Source: Urophycis tenuis
Lineage: Eukaryota; Chordata; Actinopteri; Gadiformes; Phycidae
Assembly (NCBI GenBank): GCA_036785325.1
Contig: JAXIVH010000025.1
Location: 114,501-178,500, forward strand
Direction of reading: 5' to 3'
DNA: 64,000 bases
Position numbers and translations under genes: made by a program. Shown piece after piece: positions 1 to 11,144 of the stretch. The notes below the pieces were generated by a model, which was given only the letters and a program-made list of their open reading frames with translations, made no database searches and was not told where the DNA came from. The number at the start of each line of letters is the position of its first letter. The first letter of the stretch is position 1.

Positions 1-466
1 ACACACCTGTTCCCCTACGGGGGTCAGGGGTTCTGCATTTTGGCTAACAAACAGGGGTGTTGCTCAGAGGGCCTGGCAGTAGGCAGTGGGTGGTGCACAT
101 CTGGAGCTTCTCTGAATGAACGCATCACTCACAACTTGCACCTCAGGGAAATGAGCTCTTTGGTTTCAGGTGTCGCCCATGTAAATCTATTCCAAAAGCA
201 TCTTAGACTTCAAATCAAATTCTCAAATGAATGTAAATGACAAAACATAGGTTTTGGATGAAATCTAAATATTAAAACATCATGGAATAGTGGACAATTA
301 ATGGGTGATTATTGCTCTGAGGATGAAAAGATTGGTCATGCAAACTGTGTAACACATGAGCACACACGTCTTAATGACCATTCATTGTATATTTCAAAAC
401 GATTGACCTGTATCACAGCAAACTGCCGACCGTTAACCTGATCCTCTCTGAACATCTGTTCTCCAG

Positions 467-535
467 CAAGGAGCAGTTGGTGGATTTTTCTCCAGACTCA
501 AGAAATACTCTGTGCCCATAGCCAGAGGAAAAATG
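467..535 (+). other. syk: syk linker-insert exon, 23 codons, probably alternatively spliced
   Basis: The acceptor CTCCAG ends at 466 and the donor ATG|GTGAG follows 535. The exon is exactly 69 nt, phase 0 at both ends, and encodes a block containing GGFFSRLKKYSVP, which parallels the human SYK linker block containing GGIISRIKSYSFP. In mammals this 23-residue block is the piece absent from the short SYK-B isoform. Length and phase are conserved, so skipping would keep the reading frame. Whether it is skipped in this fish is inference. Confidence 0.85.
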
Positions 536-1509
536 GTGAGCCGACCAAGCTGCTGTCCCACAAACCAAACATCCCAAGTGGTCAGACTAATGCCACCACG
601 AGCCCTTAACGACCCTTTCCTTTATATGCTAAAGAAGATAGCTATTTGTATTAGTAAGCACTGTATGAGATGATCAGGCAATAGTGAGCACGGTGCTTAT
701 TACTGTTATAAATAATCATCTCCCCCATCATGTCACGTCAGAAAATAGAGAGTAACTCACTTCAAGTCACGTAGGATCCGTGAAGAAAGCTTTTAAGGAA
801 ATATAGCTTTGTTTGCTCCCTTTGTTTGGTGCTATTGCAGAATGATGTCTGTCCTTTGGACACGTTATCAATTATGTTCTCTGATACACTGACAGTTTTG
901 GGGAAGCGGGCGCCTGCCAAACCCAGACACTCATAATCCCTATGAATCCGGTATTCCTAATTATCAATCGACCAAAGGTAAGCAGTGGGATAGATTTTTT
1001 TTTTCTAAGAGGCTTAAAATAAAAAGATTTAATATCAAAATATTTTATTAAATAATAATAATTACAATCAGTTGTACATGTTTATTATATTTATTATTAT
1101 TATTATTAATAATAATAACAATAATGATAACAACAACAACAACAATAATAATAATAATAATAATAATATAATGGTAATAATAATATCATTGTACAATCAA
1201 AAACATTCTATTATTGTTATTATCATTACTGTCATTATTTATTTGAAGCTAGCATGGCAGCTAAATAACTTTTTGTTTGCTAACCGCCCCGCCTGTGTGT
1301 GTGTGTGTGTGTTGACCAGAGGCCATGCCCATGGACACGGAGGTGTACGAGAGCCCCTACGCAGACCCTGACATGCTGCGCAGTGCCACCGTGCAGCGGG
1401 AACACCTGTTCCTGGAGGACGGAGAGCTGGGCTCGGGGAACTTTGGCACGGTGCTGAAGGGCGTCTACAAGATGAAGAAGTGTGTGGTCGCGTCGCTCTG
1501 TCTCGCACG

Positions 1510-1552
<43 letters not shown>

Positions 1553-4500
1553 GAGTTGTAGTACTCAAGACCACAGTTACGTCTTGGTCTTGTCTCGGAC
1601 TCGGACATAGAGGTCTCAAGGGGGTTTTTGCATAAATCAGGCAACGAGCTCATGCTCATCACAAAACCTTATGACGCAACACTCGTACACTGGGTGAGCC
1701 ACTGCCTGAACCAATATGTTACATCAATACGTTACACCAATACGTTACACCAATACCCAGTATTGGTGTAACGTATTGGTTCACGCAGTATTGGTGTAAC
1801 TTAAACACTAGTCTGTTTTTTTTCCGGTCTCGACTTGGTCTTGGTCTCGACTTGGTCTTGGTCTTGACTTGGTCGGTCTTGGTCTTGTCTCGATACCCTC
1901 TGGTCTTGATAGCGCTTTGTCTCGGTTTAGGCGGTCTTGACTACAACTCTAACACACACACAGACACACACAAACATTTATATAGTGGTTTACTAGTGAA
2001 GTACTTGTTTGGCGATTCAATGTTGCAGTATGCAGAAAAGCCGACTGGTATTGTCCTTTATGTGGTAGAAAGAGGGACAGAAGGTTGAGGAGGGTTATAC
2101 AAGCACATCTGTAATTCAAGCATTTAAGCATAGTACAAGTTAAAGCTAAATCTTTGATTGTACGTCTGTACATCAATAATGGCTAATCGTTCCCCTCCAA
2201 TAATTTTTTTTTTAGTTTTTTACCTTTTGTTTTTGTTTGAGCTTTTGGTTAAAGGTGCTCTGTGTGAGAGTCAGAAATTCCTTCTCACTACTAGCCCTGA
2301 TGGCCAGTAAGTGAACTGCAGCCTGCGCTAGCTGCTGCATTCAGAGCACCAAAGCGTTAGCTCAGGGTGTTGAGACGATAACAGTCACAAACTAATATCA
2401 GTACGAAAAATTAAAAAAAATAAAGAAATAAAAATGAAATGAATTACGATAAATTATTAATGAATCAAGAGGTTACCAAAGAAAATAACGTTTTGCCGTC
2501 ATCCACGCAAAACTGTCTCGGGTTTCAAACCTGCAGAAAGAAATCCGCCCGCGGGCGGTTCAATGTGTACGGGGAGAGTCTCATTTTGTTTGAGTTGACT
2601 CCCGGGGGGGGGTCGTAGTTCACACATCGGCCCGTTTACCTGCGATTCCTGCGTGTTTGCGAATGCGGAACACCGCATCCCTTTCACCTGTCCCGGGGTG
2701 GCAGCAGCTCAGTGGGTAGAGCGGGTGGACAGAGCGGGTCGTCCACTCACCATAGGGTCGGCGGTTCGATCCCCTTGATCCCCCCTCCTCCTCCAAATGT
2801 CCACCGGTTGAACCCCCACAAATGTGCTGATTGTAAGTCGCTTCGGACAAAAGCGTCTGCTAAACGCCCCCTTGACCTGTCGCTCCTGTCCGCTCCTTGC
2901 CCCACCCCAGGGCCGAGAAGCAGGTGGCCGTGAAGATCCTGAAGAACTGCGACGACAACAACACGGCTCTGCGTGAGGACATGCTGCGCGAGGCCAACGT
3001 CATGCAGCAGCTGGACAACCCGTACATCGTGCGCATGATCGGCATCTGCGAGATGGAGAACCTCATGCTGGTCATGGAGCTGGCCGACCTGGGCCCGCTC
3101 AACAAGTTCCTCCAGAAGAACAAGCATGTGTTCCCCTTTTCCTTCATACAACGTTGTTTGTTAATTCAAATACGAATTATTTGAATGTGCATTCGCACCT
3201 GGGCCATTCACGGCGGTTTGATGCCTCGGTCACGCAGAATGGTTAATGAACTTGAGAAACATATCGCCAAACCCAGCCCGAACCTGATGTAAGATAAGTT
3301 AAGATTAGATTGTACTTTATTACTCCTTGAGTTTATTACTCCCAGCGTTACGTACAGGACAGTCGTTCAATTGAAAAGATTAGAGAGTAAAAACAAGAAT
3401 CAAACAAAACAAAGTACAGTCCATACACAATAAGAGCGGTAGAAGATGTAGATGAAAATACTAAAGGTTGGACCTTGAACTTGTCCCCTGCAGATATTTA
3501 AGCGTGAAGAACATCACCGAGTTGGTGCACCAGGTGTCCATGGGCATGAAGTACCTGGAGGAGAACAACTTTGTCCACAGGGACCTGGCAGCCAGGAACG
3601 TGCTGCTGGTCACGCAGCACTATGCTAAGATCAGCGACTTTGGCTTGTCCAAGGCTCTCACCGAGGAGGAGAATTACTATAAGGTAAGGACTCGTTTGTT
3701 GTGCCACGGTGGCTTTAGCGTTTCTGACCTCAATCTCAAATGTGAAAAAGGTGGAGAAAAGGAATTGAAAAGCACTGCTGAAAAGCAGTTGGGCCAACAG
3801 AAAACACGGATCTTCTGTTAACGCCGTTTGTGATGATGACCACTGGTGGTGACAAGATTTTGCAATGTGCAAAATCTCCTCTAATTATTGTTTTCTGTGT
3901 TTCTTCCTTCAGTGTAAAAGTCCTGGGAAGTGGCCCGTGAAGTGGTACGCACCGGAATGTATGAACTACTTGAAATTCTCTTCTAAAAGTGACGTGTGGA
4001 GTTTCGGTGTCCTGATGTGGGAGGCCTACTCGTTCGGGCAGAAACCCTACAAGGTAGGCAACGTCTCTGCAAAAAAAAAAAAAAAGCGTACGAATTAACG
4101 TTTACCGCCCACGAGCGGAACCACTTTCCGCGGTGCGTTGGTGCTATTGCATTGTGGGAGACCGCTGCCGTTAACGGGAACGCGGCTAATGGACGCTCTT
4201 CCCACAGGGGATGAAAGGGACCGAAGTCATGCAGATGATTGACAGTGGCCAGCGCATGGACCCTCCGGCCAACTGTCCAGACGAGATGTATGACCTCATG
4301 AGGAAATGCTGGACATACAAGTGAGTGCTCTGGTATTTCTTCTGTGAGCGATGATCAGGGTATAGTGGGACGTTTTATTGATGCGGCGCTTTTTTTGAGA
4401 CACTTTGTGTCCATCGTCCCGTACATTATGTCATTCAATAAGACAACATACAGGGGTAAAAACGGAGTTAAATATAGATAAACACACGGGAAGCACACGG

Positions 4501-4723
4501 GTTCCGGGGCGGACAGAGGGGTCGACTTGGGGAGGAGTGAGCAACTTAGACAGGTGTGTTTTGAGTCACATTTTTACCAAGACATATTGGAAGAAGCGCA
4601 CCATGACTACTTATCCTTTGCATAACATGCATCTCGTTCTTTCTCTAAAGGCTAGACGAAAGGCCAGGATTTGCAGTGGTTGAGCCAAGACTAAGGGATT
4701 ACTACTATGACATCGCCCAGTGA
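467..4723 (+). CDS. syk: Spleen tyrosine kinase SYK, 3' part (linker and kinase domain), 5' end outside window
   Basis: Cytoplasmic tyrosine kinase that couples ITAM receptors to downstream signalling. Exons read: 467-535, 896-977, 1320-about 1491, 2911-3129, 3494-3683, 3913-4053, 4208-4320, 4651-4723 (TGA 4721-4723). Together they give about 352 residues, against 353 for the same part of human SYK from residue 283. Visible landmarks are the linker tyrosines in DTEVYESPYADP, the glycine loop GSGNFG, the catalytic lysine in VAVKILK, the HRDLAARN catalytic loop, SDFGLSK, the activation-loop pair in ENYYK, KWPVKWYAPEC, and the C-terminal YYYDIAQ tail. YESPYADP and the YYYD tail favour SYK over ZAP70. 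Both SH2 domains must lie before base 1. Two junctions are not fully certain: the donor after MKK (the phase-matched GT at 1492 is weak) and the acceptor at 3494 versus 3503. No frameshift is seen. Confidence 0.95.
1080..1171. repeat. TAA/ATT-rich microsatellite
   Basis: Runs of ATT, then AAT and AAC triplets, in the intron upstream of the first syk kinase exon. Any apparent open frame here (poly-Asn, poly-Ile) is low-complexity artefact. Confidence 0.9.
1294..1312. repeat. TG microsatellite touching a syk splice acceptor
   Basis: An uninterrupted TG run ends 7 nt before the acceptor that opens the exon at 1320, taking the place of the usual pyrimidine tract. Confidence 0.85.
1509..1551. repeat. 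CA microsatellite
   Basis: CG/CA alternation passing into a pure CA run, starting about 20-30 nt after the donor of the first syk kinase exon. Confidence 0.9.
1737..1779. repeat. Perfect 20-bp inverted repeat, 3-nt loop
   Basis: The arms 1737-1756 and 1760-1779 are exact reverse complements. The motif GTTACACCAATAC recurs several times between about 1715 and 1800, so this is a fold within a short local repeat cluster in a syk intron. Confidence 0.85.
1825..1885. repeat. Short tandem repeat based on GACTTGGTCTTGGTCTC
   Basis: Several imperfect copies of a TTGGTCTTGGTCTCGAC unit in the syk intron. A related stretch lies near 1575-1610. No coding sense. Confidence 0.7.
2695..2875 (+). mobile_element. 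tRNA-derived SINE with shared LINE-type tail
   Basis: The head contains an A-box-like CTCAGTGGGTAGAGC and a B-box-like GGTTCGATCCC spaced as in a tRNA gene. The 3' part contains TTGTAAGTCGCTTCGGACA followed by AAAGCGTCTGCTAAA, the tail seen on many fish SINEs. The element ends only about 35 nt before the syk exon at 2911. Confidence 0.85.
3303..3470 (+). repeat. Dispersed repeat remnant (AGATTAGATTGTACTTTATT type)
   Basis: The stretch starting with GATTAGATTGTACTTTATTA and ending A-rich resembles the common fish dispersed repeat whose copies begin with a TTTATT motif. Comparable copies occur at 47745-48050 and 48680-48830. Family not assigned. Confidence 0.5.
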
Positions 4724-5169
4724 TGGCTTCATATCATCCTCCTCTGCACCACAAATAAGGACAATGCATTACAGAAGAGGGACTGGTAGCAACCCAACCC
4801 CACCCCCCTATAAAGTAAATAGTCATTCTAAATGCTGGGCTGTATGTATATACTCTTACCTTTTTATATCGTCGTTTTACCAGGTACACCACGTTCGATC
4901 GCTTTGTCACGGGTGTGTCATTTAATTCATTTGTGCAAAAAAAACAAGGTCAGGTGATGACACTTTGGACGCACTGCGTATGAACGGGGCTGTCTCTGTC
5001 CCGTTGTGGACACGTTGAGGTTACAGCATGATTCTCAATGCGTCAACTACAGGGAAAAGATGTGCGAAGAAGACTTATGACCACGTAAGACTTAAGACTT
5101 ATGACTTGACCACTTACGAACCAATGCTTCCTTTCCTTAAAAGAAAAAAACAGAATTAAAGAAAATAAA
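4724..5169 (+). other. syk: syk 3' untranslated region with candidate poly(A) signal
   Basis: Sequence after the syk stop contains no further coding exon. An AATAAA hexamer sits at 5164-5169, about 440 nt after the stop, and is the first good cleavage signal. The exact end of the mRNA is inferred. Confidence 0.5.
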
Positions 5170-6345
5170 GCATGTGTCTTGTTGTGTGTGTTTGAAGTAT
5201 GTAACAGGATACCAGCCCACCGGCCAGGCTGGCCATCGGCGTGTTTGGTTGAAATTGTAACATAAGCAGTGAGACGATGAAGATGAGAATGTGTATGCCA
5301 CTTTGTATGTATAGCGAGCGTATGAAACATTATGCTTAAAGGTAGGGAAGCAGCTTGGTGAAGCTAGCCAGGGCAGGGTAGATTTTGACCGTGTCTCCCT
5401 CGTTGCTCCCTAGCTTTAGCAATAGGTGGGCCGGGCCTTGTGCAAGACTCTGGCCAAGCAGTGAGTGTACGTGCACTAGTCACACAGGTAACCGGGTAGG
5501 GAGGAAGAGAGACAGGTAGGCTGTCCAATCATTTCATTCGGGACGGATTGCCTAACCTATTACAGGCCTGCCACATATACCCGATTTTGTATTTTTTTTG
5601 TCAGAGCATTTTATTTATTGATTTGCTGTCGTGATGTACATGGGATTTCAACGATATTGAAAATGAAAATGAAAATGCTCCTACAATGAATTCTCTACCC
5701 CACCACCCTGCCTTAGGGAAGTCATATGACTCCGCCCCTTTCCGGTAATGCAGTCATTCAATGTTGCTACACATGGGAAACATGTTTGCACGCGTTATTG
5801 CCATAGGCCTATATTTCATATTTACAGTGATGTCTAGTCAGATATATTAATATTAATAGATAGATTAGTATTAGTACATAGATTAAACAGTTTGATATCC
5901 ATCCTACCACTGAACTGTTGTGTACCCAATTATGTTCCATTAAAACTTTATTTTGGATTTTGTTGTAATATCAAACACTTAATAAGGATAATATGGAATA
6001 AGGATAACTATGTAGTAAATGTATTGTGTGCGCGCGTTGTAATTATGTAACAGTGGTTTTGTCGAATCCTCGATCTCCACGTTTCAATTGCAATACGTGG
6101 TGTTTGGCGGAGAGATCAGATCGGATCAGATCGGATCAGATCGGCTATAATGTGTTGTGTGTCACTCGGGAGATCTACCATATTTTCCGCGTAGCCCTGT
6201 CATTAAGGGTGTGTCTGCTGGCACATCGGCCCGTGTGACGTACATCTCTGTGTGAGGCTCATGGTGCTGCCAGCTCGACGGAGCACTTCCATGGTCGCAG
6301 CGGACCAACTCATCTCTTAGTGCGCGTCGAGGAAAACGAGCAGCC
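5170..6345. other. syk-reep5 intergenic region and reep5 5' flank
   Basis: No exon recognised. It holds one copy (5865-5950) of a repeat also present in reep5 intron 3, a 10-bp tandem AGATCGGATC (about 6113-6144), and the GC-richer flank leading to the reep5 start codon. The reep5 promoter is presumably here; no TATA box can be assigned with confidence. Confidence 0.6.
5865..5950 (+). repeat. Dispersed repeat, copy 1 of 2
   Basis: This stretch and 7873-7960 share most of their bases in the same order, including ATATCCATCCTACC and CCCAATTATGTTCCATTAAA. The pair flanks reep5 exons 1-3 in direct orientation. Confidence 0.8.
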
Positions 6346-6569
6346 ATGGCAGCGGGGATCAAGCAACGCTTCGAAAACTTTCTCCATGAGAAGAATTTAA
6401 TGACGGATCTTTTGGCCAAGATAGAGCAGAGGACCGGAGTGAGCAGACTTTACATCGCACTCGGTAAGTCTGAAAATCGGAAAAGAAATGAAATGACACA
6501 ATGGAGAGGAAGATATAGGCCCAAGGCAGGGGTGAGGAAGAGATCGCCTCGTCACGGAAGAGATAGATC

Positions 6570-6614
<45 letters not shown>

Positions 6615-6887
6615 CCTATTGTGTTTTTCACGAGGCTATTGTTCGGCTACGTACACAGTTGCGAAATTAAGAGACATCTGCATCATGTGTTTTCAGCTAT
6701 CATCGGAGTCATCGCTATTTACTTGGTGATCGGCTACGGAGCCTCGCTTCTGTGCAATCTCATCGGTTTCGTTTACCCGGCCTACATATCGTAAGTATTA
6801 TTACACTGTGTGTGTTTGTTGCACTGAGCAGGCCCGGGTCCAGCCCTGCAGTTTGCACGGCTTCTGTCATCATACCGCCCCACTGTG

Positions 6888-6971
<84 letters not shown>

Positions 6972-8650
6972 CCGCTCTGTTGGTAGACAATGTGAACGAT
7001 GCTTAAAACATCTGAACTCCAGTAAGAGTGTTGACTGTTGGACGTCATGGTATATAACACCGTTATTTCTGATGATTTTCCGTTTTGTATTGCGGATACA
7101 CGAACGTCGTCCAAAGGACTGAATAAACGTTTTAAATAGAACGGAACTTGATATTGCAGATTTGCAGGCGATATGCCTACTGTTGGGTTCAAGTAGGAAG
7201 AGCACATTGCTCTGTTCGAGATGACAGGCCGCTGGCTAAGGCTGGGCTTAGAATAAGGATGCTTTTGCGAGAGCAGGACCACACCTTATCATTCGGTCAC
7301 ATGTCAATCATTGAAAACATGGGACGCTCGGTTCCTCTATTTCGACTTGTCCTTATTTTGCAGGATTAAGGCCATTGAAAGTGCAACAAAGGATGATGAC
7401 ACCAAATGGCTGACATACTGGGTGGTGTACGGAGTCTTCAGTGTTGCAGAGTTCTTTGGTGACATTTTCCTCTCCTGGTTTCCATTCTACTACATGGGAA
7501 AGGTAATGGTCGTGCTTGCAGTTGTTTTTTTATTGTGTATTTTTTTGGGAGGTGCACGCACACAGACACACACGGCACTGACAGAAGTCATCACCACGTC
7601 ACCGGTGTTGGAGAGCTGAATTGTCATCGCTGGATTTGAGAGGCGTTCTCGCGGAGGTTTCCCACGCTGCTTTGTTTGAGAGAAGCTGAGCGAGAAGCCG
7701 ACCCTTTCCAATAGTACATTTAGCAAAGTCCACGAATGACCACAACAATACATGTAAAACAATGACAGCGACCCATGCATCACCGCCTTTATGAGAGTAC
7801 TTAATTGGATTCCATCCATCAGTATCTTCTATAAATAAATGAAGAGGGAATGTGTATATATGTTATATATACACATAGTATTAGTAAATAAATTAAACTG
7901 TTTAATATCCATCCTACCGTTGAACTTTTGTGTGCCCAATTATGTTCCATTAAAACTTATATATATATATATACTAGATGTTGACTTTCTTACCTCACCT
8001 TCTTCTGACAAATGTACTCTTTGTAAGTAGCTTTGGATAAAAGCGTCTGCTAAAGGCCCTGACTGTAAATGTTCATAACACGAGCCGTCGCCCTGCAGTG
8101 TGCGTTCCTGGTGTGGTGCATGGCGCCCACTCCTTCCAACGGCTCCATGCTGATCTACACCCGCATCATCAGACCCTTCTTCCTGAAGAACGAGTCCCGG
8201 ATCGACGACGCCATGAAGAACCTCACCGACAAGGCCACGGAGGCTGCCGACAAATTTAAAGATGAGGGTGAGTGGTGACGTGTTGTCCGCTACTGTGCAG
8301 CTCGTCTGGATGTCTCACCTCCCTCTGGTTATCTTTAACACTCACTGATAAATGTGAGGCGAGTGTGATGTTACATAGTTACGTTGCCAGGTTTTGTCGT
8401 TTTTTTTTTAAACATTTTACGTCGATAATGTGTATTGACCAAAATGGCGCCGTTACAAGGCGAATAGAGTCGGGCTGTTAAGGCCGACATGAGGGAGCTC
8501 ATAAGCCATGAAAAGGTCCAGTCATGTTCTGAAGTGCATGTGATCTCGGTGGCTGACTAAAGCTCACAGTGACCACTCATATCTGTGATCTGTTTCACAG
8601 CCAAAAAAGCCACCGCAAACCTCATCTTTGAAGAGAAGAAAGCTTCCTAG
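6346..8650 (+). CDS. reep5: Receptor expression-enhancing protein 5 (REEP5/DP1), ER-tubule shaping protein
   Basis: Membrane-bending hairpin protein of tubular endoplasmic reticulum. Five exons: 6346-6463, 6697-6790, 7364-7502, 8099-8267, 8601-8650 (TAG 8648-8650). Lengths sum to 570 nt, giving 189 residues, the same as human REEP5. Start MAAGIKQRFENFLHEKN matches the family N terminus. The hydrophobic hairpins lie in exon 2 (IIGVIAIYLVIGYGASLLC, then LIGFVYPAYIS) and exon 3 (WLTYWVVYGVFSVAEFF to WFPFYYMGK). Exon 4 carries CMAPTPSNGS and the amphipathic region. The C terminus KKATANLIFEEKKAS is closer to REEP5 than REEP6. All junctions are GT-AG and phase-consistent. The 2R-ohnologue reep6 is the only realistic alternative. 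Confidence 0.95.
6573..6612. repeat. TA microsatellite
   Basis: Uninterrupted TA dinucleotides, 40 nt, in reep5 intron 1. Confidence 0.95.
6889..6968. repeat. CA microsatellite, 40 units
   Basis: Uninterrupted AC dinucleotides in reep5 intron 2, about 100 nt after the exon 2 donor. Apparent poly-TH or poly-CV frames across it are artefacts. Confidence 0.97.
7873..7960 (+). repeat. Dispersed repeat, copy 2 of 2
   Basis: Direct-orientation partner of 5865-5950, in reep5 intron 3. It is followed by a short TATATA run. Confidence 0.8.
8007..8066 (+). mobile_element. LINE/SINE 3' tail fragment
   Basis: ACAAATGTACTCTTTGTAAG then TAGCTTTGGATAAAAGCG and TCTGCTAAAG is the reverse complement of the tail seen at 25676, 29105 and 42531. 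The fragment ends about 33 nt before the reep5 exon 4 acceptor. Confidence 0.8.
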
Positions 8651-8888
8651 AAATGAAGTTCCTGTGTCCACAGTCGAGTCTCACGGGGTGAACTGTGCTA
8701 CATTAAGATATGTGTTGCCTTGGAATTGTTTAAATTATACTGGAATGTTACTTTGGCCATATTTCATAAAAGCTACACTAATGGTCAAGATATACAAATA
8801 TTTAGTAAGGTTTTTAACAAGACAATTAGATAGGACTCATTTGAAGGCCAAAGAAGAATCTGCTGTCCGAACCTGCTTTGTGAATGTC

Positions 8889-8894
8889 AATAAA
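8889..8894 (+). terminator. reep5: Candidate reep5 poly(A) signal
   Basis: An AATAAA hexamer followed by an A run lies about 240 nt after the reep5 stop codon. A later site is possible. Confidence 0.5.
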
Positions 8895-10522
8895 AAAAAT
8901 CCTCTGACTTACATGTTCTTCAATGACTTGCAGTTTTATTTTATTCCTTTACTTTTAGTCATTTCTCTTGGCAGACGCTTGCTTCCGTTTCGTTGCCCTT
9001 GTCATGTTTTCTGGGATGTTGCATAGTTTTCTATGAATTTAATCAGAAATCCTTATGGGTTGAGAAACAGCAGTTGAAAGGTTCACTTCTGGTTCCTTCC
9101 TCTGAGTTTGAGTCGGGTCTCAATTTTTGATCTTATATCTTGTTTAACAAGATTGTTAAACACGTATCACATGACCTCATCAGTCCTCAGGTGTAAAACC
9201 CATAGGCAGCCTCTCTGGGACAGATGTTGCTAGCTGTCAGTGGTGAGCAACTCATTGTGATGCTCATGCACCACTGCATACAGTATACAGATTAGCTTTG
9301 TTCATCATTTATTTATGATTGATTAGTTTCCATGTCTATCTACCCATAAAGTCACAGTCATGTCTTTTTTGGAAAAAGTTGATCAAATGGTATTGTTATT
9401 GTGTCCACTCCTCTGGTGTTTCAACTTTTATTATTGGATACTAGAATCTACAAATAGATTCTCATCCACCCAAACTTTGAGACTAACCATTCATGCTGTA
9501 AAGAATGACTATTGTGCTAGCTGACTGATCATTGACTAAAGCATACCTGTCTGGGCTCTATTGTTTTTGTCTTTGTTTGTGTTCCCCGTACCAGCACTGC
9601 ATTCTGCTTCTCAACACTGCTGTGTCAAGTAATCCTGGCATATGCATATATTCTTCTTAATCTCTTTCAGATCACTTCTGTGTGAACACCCTGACTTTTG
9701 CGTTTTGCCTTGAATCCTTAGAGATCAATAGCCTGAACAAACTCATCATGCTGTCTGGAGGCTCATTGACTGGTCTAACGGGTTTATCTCTCTCGTTTCG
9801 TTTTCTATCTTAACTTTCTTATCTTATTCTTTCTGCATACGTGTGCAAAATGTCCAGTTTTGCACTGCAGGCGTTTTGCCAAATTGGCTCCACACTCATC
9901 TTCTTTATGAGTTTCTAGTGCACATCTAGATCCCTTCATGTTGCTGTTGCCTTATTGGTCCCCGTCTGACAACTGCCTTCTGTCTTCAGCAGTTGCGTAC
10001 TGCAGGCTGTAGTTGTTGTAAAACAAATCGTATTATTCCCCACGGTGTGACAATGTGCCAAGGGCGTCTACTGACGTTGTAAAGGTACCTTAAGGTGAAC
10101 ACTCAAAGGCAACCGTTTCTCATGCACAGGCAATTTTTAAGTGGTAGCCCTATTATTATTTTATTAGTATATAGTAGCCTACATGGCGCTTAAAAAGGAA
10201 ACAATGTAAAGTACGGCATTTGTTGTAGGCCTACTTTGTACATACATCTTTGGTTTACATGTTGTGTTAAGTGAATAATAATGTCGACCTATTGTTGTCC
10301 CTAAATTTCGTAAGAGTGGATAATCTCGAAGACATTCATGTGAACATGTCTTATCAGTCACCATCGATGGGGCAACACTGGTGATTCAACGTTACGTTCG
10401 TGTCATTCCAACAAACATCATCATTACTAATCATCATTACTAATGTTGCAACGGAACCATCACGTCATTAGGAGGACAGAGTGTTGCGACCAGGTGACAA
10501 GACAACGGCCAAGGAGCCCAGT

Positions 10523-10683
10523 GCGGAGCAAAAGGTAAGCATTAAAAATATATATTTTAATATTACGCCATTTCAAGCATCTGTGATAACTCGCGCTCTC
10601 AACATAACGCTAACATAAGTTTTTTTGTTGTCGTTGAAATGCCATATTATTAAAGTGTTTTTAATGCTTACCTTCTGTTCCGC
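10523..10683. repeat. Imperfect long inverted repeat, possible MITE core
   Basis: The left arm around 10523-10575 (GCGGAGCAAAAGGTAAGCAT and on) pairs with the reverse complement of about 10632-10683 (GCGGAACAGAAGGTAAGCAT). Pairing continues with gaps through the AT-rich middle to GCCATTTCAA. Flanking arms may extend to about 10490 and 10715. The termini could not be fixed. Confidence 0.6.
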
Positions 10684-11144
10684 GTGTGCGCAGGGAGCTT
10701 GGTCTCACGTGTTCATGTTCATGTGCGCGTCATGTTGGCACCTCCGGGAACAAGTACGGCTTATCGCCAACCGTGTCGCCAGAGAGAACCAAACAGAAAT
10801 ACAGTAGTCAAAACAACATCGTCTCATCAAATGTATTCAAATGAAAACCATCTCACATATACCTATAGTGCCACATCATGTCTACCCATCGGCACTCTCA
10901 CAATATGAACAATGCACCGCAAATGTCCCAATGATTTTCAACAAATGCTCCATCCCGTCCCATGTGTTGAAAATCAGGCCTATGTGTTTATATTTTAACC
11001 CCCTGATCATCACTGCAGCTAAATAGCGACGAGTAAATCACGTTATAAACCATGCAGGCTACTTATGCAATTGACAACAGTGCTCGTAAAACATATCACT
11101 AATTTAAATGCAACCTTATTTATTAGGTTCACCTAAGCCAAGAC

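Noticed and set aside
2701..2790. Possible functional tRNA gene
   Set aside because: A- and B-box-like motifs are present, but the head is duplicated (GAGCGGGTGGACAGAGCGGG) and followed by a SINE body; no cloverleaf with a proper acceptor stem.
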